Below, piece after piece: positions 61,579 through 64,000 of a DNA stretch of 64,000 nt (its first letter is position 1; each line of letters starts with the position of its first letter). Source of the DNA: Bacillus wiedmannii (GTDB lineage Bacteria > Bacillota > Bacilli > Bacillales > Bacillaceae_G). Made by a program: the position numbers and the translations under genes. Location: positions 1-64,000 of the forward strand of contig NZ_LOBC01000061.1 in the NCBI RefSeq assembly GCF_001583695.1, given 5' to 3'. The notes below the pieces were generated by a model, which was given only the letters and a program-made list of their open reading frames with translations, was not told the DNA's origin and did no database searches.

Positions 61579-62179
61579 AATCCAAGCGAATTTCAAATTC
61601 AAGCACAGCTTGATCTTTCCTAAACGGCATATTGAGTTCTTTGAATCGTAAGCTTATTCCAGACAAATTATCAGGAAGAGCAGGAGATACAACGAAATGA
61701 TGACTCAAATGTCCATCAGTGCCGCCGCCACCTTCTGGCCAGCAGTCATATGTATCATCTATTGATAATTGGAAGAAACTATGAGGCTTAACTTCATTAA
61801 AAGCTTCATTCGTGGAATCCCAATCGCTATATAAATAAACTACACTAGCATTTGCGTATTGCCGAATAAAAGTTACGGTATACATAATACCTTTATGTTC
61901 ATACGTTTTAAAAACAGGTATATGTTTTTTGAATGTAGTTGGTTCTACGCGAGGTTTAAATTCACCTTCGTCCATCATAGAAGAGAACAGTGAATTTAGA
62001 TAGTCTGGATAAAATCCGTATTGCTTTGCCCATTTATAAATGGCTTCATCATGTGGAAAACCTGGATCACCACCTGAAAGTTCTTTTCGTTCTTTTAATA
62101 GGGCACAAATTTTTTCATCGATAGTATATAACCTGTCATCGTAATAATCACTAGGCCGTTCAAAACCCATTCGTTTCAT
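61577..62179 (-). CDS. Conserved hypothetical protein
   Basis: 200 residues from the ATG at 62179, with AAAGGAGG seven bases upstream. N-terminal half helical (YTIDEKICALLKERKELSGG... reminiscent of a chorismate-mutase-like helix start), C-terminal half beta-rich with WPEGGGGTDGHLSHHFVVSPALP and LEFEIRLD. No signal peptide or membrane segment. I do not recognise a function. Confidence 0.6.
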   Translation of the reverse strand: MKRMGFERPSDYYDDRLYTIDEKICALLKERKELSGGDPGFPHDEAIYKWAKQYGFYPDYLNSLFSSMMDEGEFKPRVEPTTFKKHIPVFKTYEHKGIMYTVTFIRQYANASVVYLYSDWDSTNEAFNEVKPHSFFQLSIDDTYDCWPEGGGGTDGHLSHHFVVSPALPDNLSGISLRFKELNMPFRKDQAVLEFEIRLD

Positions 62180-62423
62180 AATCATTCCTCCTTTTCTTTA
62201 TTTTAACAAAAAAGAAAGTGCGATACATTTTTAAATGTAAATTTAAACTCATTCATAAATCAAATATTGTAGACTTAAAATGAAGTTTGATAACAAGGTC
62301 TATTTAGCAGAGGAATTGCTTATGCATAAAATAATACTAATGTATGAATCAAGCAGGTTTCCCATATGATAAAGTACGAAACTATTATAAGTAGTACAGT
62401 GAAATCAATAGGAGGTTACCGGT

Positions 62424-62927
62424 ATGACAGCTGTTTTTAAAGATATGGCGTTTCAGTTAAAAACGGAACGACTCGATCTGAATATGTGGGAGGAATCTGA
62501 TGCAGTCTGGCTGAGACAATTAATTGGTGAACGTGGTGTGGACATGCCTACCATTGAATCTGTTCGTAGCTCTCTTATCGAAATGCGCAAGAAAGCAACT
62601 GAAAATGGTATTTCTCTTCTTACTATACGTAGGCGAGAAGAAGGGGATTTCATCGGATACTGTGGCTTAATTATTGGTCGTGCCACGCTTGAAGAGCCGG
62701 AGATTGCATATGAGTTGTTCCAAAGAGTTCATCGTAATGGTTATGCGACAGAGGCAGCATCAGCAGTGCTTGAGGCCGCGATCGCTACGGGGCGCCAAAG
62801 ACTTTGGTCAACTGTAGGCGCTTGGAATACAGCGTCTTTCCGGGTATTAGAAAAGATAGGGTTTCATCGGCATCACAGTACATGGGGGGAGCGCGGTGAG
62901 ATTGTTTGGAACGTACGCGATCTGTAG
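62424..62927 (+). CDS. GNAT N-acetyltransferase
   Basis: 167 residues with GGAGGTTACC before the ATG. N-terminal LKTERLDLNMWEESDA, central GYCGLIIGRATLEEPEIAYELFQRVHRNGYATEAASAVLEAA with the acetyl-CoA loop HRNGYATEA, then NTASFRVLEKIGFHRHH. RimJ/RimL-like. Slightly higher GC and more CGC/GCC codons than neighbours. Substrate unknown. Confidence 0.8.
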   Translation: MTAVFKDMAFQLKTERLDLNMWEESDAVWLRQLIGERGVDMPTIESVRSSLIEMRKKATENGISLLTIRRREEGDFIGYCGLIIGRATLEEPEIAYELFQRVHRNGYATEAASAVLEAAIATGRQRLWSTVGAWNTASFRVLEKIGFHRHHSTWGERGEIVWNVRDL

Positions 62928-62963
62928 AAATCTGACTAAATCCGGAACAAAAAAATGTAAAAG

Positions 62964-63012
62964 AAAACCTCTATGTTAGGTTACTTAGTAATCTAACATA
63001 GAGGTTTTTCTT
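62964..63012. terminator. Strong terminator between the GNAT and lsrF genes
   Basis: AAAACCTCTATGTTAG (62964-62979) pairs with CTAACATAGAGGTTTT (62993-63008), with inner pairs extending the stem, then TTCTTT. Convergent genes lie on both sides. Confidence 0.8.
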
Positions 63013-63065
63013 TATTGTAAATATTAATTTTGTATATATTTAAGAGTAATAGTCTGTCGTTTATT

Positions 63066-63848
63066 TTAATTTTTTACATCGTCGAATAATTGGAGTGCCT
63101 CTTTCACATTCAATCCATTCTTCACAATGCCATGAATCGCTTGAATCATCGCAGCAGGATGTTCAGATTGCCATATGTTTCGGCCCATATCTACGCCGAT
63201 TGCGCCTTCTTGCAGTGCATTGTACGTAATGTTTAATGCGTCTTCAATTGAATCCAGTTTTGGTCCACCAGCAATTACGACTGGGGCAGGGCATGTGCTT
63301 GTAATTTTTTCGAACCCTTCGCAGTAATACGTTTTAATAATGTCAGCACCCATTTCAACGCATACGCGGGAAGCAAGTGCTAGAAAGCGAGCTTCACGTT
63401 TTTGTAGTTCTTTGGCAACTGCGGTAATGCCGAGTACTGGCAGGCCATAATCGTGAGCTTCTGAAACTACATTTGCGAGATTCGAAACTGTTTGTGTTTC
63501 ATAGTCTGATCCGACGAAAACAGACACACCTACGCCAATTGCGTTTTGTTTTACTGCTTCTTTTACAGGCGTAACAATTGTCTCATTCGCTAAGTCTTTA
63601 CCGACGACAGTAGCCCCGCCAGATACACGCATAACCATCGGTGTGCTGCAGTTTTCAGGAATGCAGGAGCTAAGTACACCACGCGTTAAAAAGAGCGAAT
63701 CCGTATAAGGAAGTAAGTTTTTAACTGTTTCAAGTGGCTGTTCAAGCCCATGAATTGGTCCTAAAAAGTAGCCGTGATCTATCGCTAACATAACCGCTCT
63801 GCCATCAGGTAAAATTGTATTTAATCGATTTTTAAATCCCCAAGTCAT
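63066..63848 (-). CDS. lsrF: LsrF-type aldolase/thiolase of AI-2 processing
   Basis: 260 residues with GGAGTG before the ATG. Class I aldolase of the DeoC/FbaB group: MLAIDHGYFLGP near residues 20-31, MRVSGGATVVGKDL, and the Schiff-base Lys K172 in ADIIKTYYCEGFE, followed by VIAGGPKLDS (phosphate loop) and GAIGVDMGRNIWQSEHP. In the lsr pathway it converts phospho-AI-2 product (3-hydroxy-5-phosphonooxypentane-2,4-dione) with CoA. Other DeoC-like substrates are possible. It is immediately downstream of a cupin gene; more lsr genes would lie past the window edge. Confidence 0.85.
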   Translation of the reverse strand: MTWGFKNRLNTILPDGRAVMLAIDHGYFLGPIHGLEQPLETVKNLLPYTDSLFLTRGVLSSCIPENCSTPMVMRVSGGATVVGKDLANETIVTPVKEAVKQNAIGVGVSVFVGSDYETQTVSNLANVVSEAHDYGLPVLGITAVAKELQKREARFLALASRVCVEMGADIIKTYYCEGFEKITSTCPAPVVIAGGPKLDSIEDALNITYNALQEGAIGVDMGRNIWQSEHPAAMIQAIHGIVKNGLNVKEALQLFDDVKN

Positions 63849-63854
63849 TCGAAA

Positions 63855-64000
63855 TCACTCCTTCGTTAATGTCGGATTTTCCGTTTGTACCGTATCTTTA
63901 CTTGGTAAATGTGGTGACTTAATAAAAACTGCTTTAAAAGGTTTGTCAGAATGGTTAATAAGATAGTGAGATTCATGAGGACGAACTTGCAGGACATCAC
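63855..64000 (-). CDS. Cupin-like protein, C-terminus only (cut by window edge)
   Basis: The last 48 residues on the minus strand, starting DVLQVRPHESHYLINHSDKP and ending in TGA at 63857-63855. The PHESHYL stretch with His and Glu and the following beta strand (FKAVFIKSPH) fit a cupin metal-binding half. The stop is 6 bases before the lsrF ATG and overlaps its ribosome binding region, so the two are coupled. The gene starts outside the window. Confidence 0.6.
   Translation of the reverse strand, partial: DVLQVRPHESHYLINHSDKPFKAVFIKSPHLPSKDTVQTENPTLTKE

Noticed and set aside
1-64000. CRISPR arrays, insertion sequences, tRNA or rRNA genes, prophage
   Set aside because: No regularly spaced direct repeats, transposase, structural phage genes or RNA gene signatures were seen.

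Overview
The window looks like chromosomal DNA of the Bacillus cereus group. It is AT-rich, with strong AGGAGG-type ribosome binding sites, frequent TTG/GTG starts and U-rich intrinsic terminators. It carries an immune inhibitor A metalloprotease, an alkaline D-peptidase-like enzyme, an LsrF-type AI-2 aldolase, a T-box-controlled proBA operon and a YerA-type deaminase. No rRNA, tRNA, CRISPR array, insertion sequence or prophage was seen.

Layout. (1) 1-7150 is the tail of a contact-dependent polymorphic toxin locus: the C-terminal Ntox50-like toxin domain of a gene that begins outside the window, its likely immunity gene, then orphan immunity genes (PoNi, SMI1/KNR4, YobK-like, Imm33-like and unknown families) separated by short relics of toxin C-termini. 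One immunity family occurs three times, once broken. (2) 7357-10145 is a MoxR ATPase / DUF58 / DUF4129 operon. A second, paralogous copy lies on the other strand at 28076-31249. (3) 10331-17919 holds a membrane protein, a secreted D-peptidase/beta-lactamase-fold enzyme, a YerA-like deaminase, a small secreted protein, a divergent catalase and a class III aminotransferase. (4) 18216-26156 is an unusual accessory locus: a BNR-repeat protein, three large proteins each built from two GT2 glycosyltransferase domains (one also carrying an alpha/beta-hydrolase domain), two small paralogous beta-rich proteins and a small membrane protein. (5) 26560-42000 holds a ProP-like transporter, the second MoxR operon, PadR/DUF2812, a VOC-GNAT-kinase-HAD cluster, a LytTR/GHKL two-component system next to a YhfC protease and a DUF3887 lipoprotein, an XRE/DUF2975 pair and an alkaline phosphatase. 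(6) 42200-46728 holds InhA, a fatty acid desaturase with a FapR-like site and an RtcB gene with a large in-frame internal deletion. (7) 46925-64000 holds an amino acid permease, an IclR regulator and a RocB-like peptidase; proC and T-box-proB-proA; a NupC-type transporter; an ArsR-MFS pair; Fur-boxed hmoA; a lipoprotein, a nucleotidyltransferase and a GNAT; and, at the right edge, lsrF with the end of a cupin gene.

How parts work together. proC, proB and proA supply the three proline synthesis activities, and the T-box senses uncharged proline tRNA. hmoA is placed under iron control by its Fur box. The IclR regulator sits between a divergent amino acid permease and a RocB-like peptidase and probably controls amino acid uptake and use. 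In the glycosyltransferase locus the first GT2 module of every protein lacks a DxD motif while the second keeps it, and the only small non-enzymatic products nearby are the two paralogous peptides, so they are candidate acceptors or partners. The toxin region looks like a decayed record of cassette exchange at the 3' end of a toxin gene.

Start codons were re-chosen by ribosome binding site where the longest reading frame was implausible. Functions rest on recognition of protein families by eye; no database search was run.
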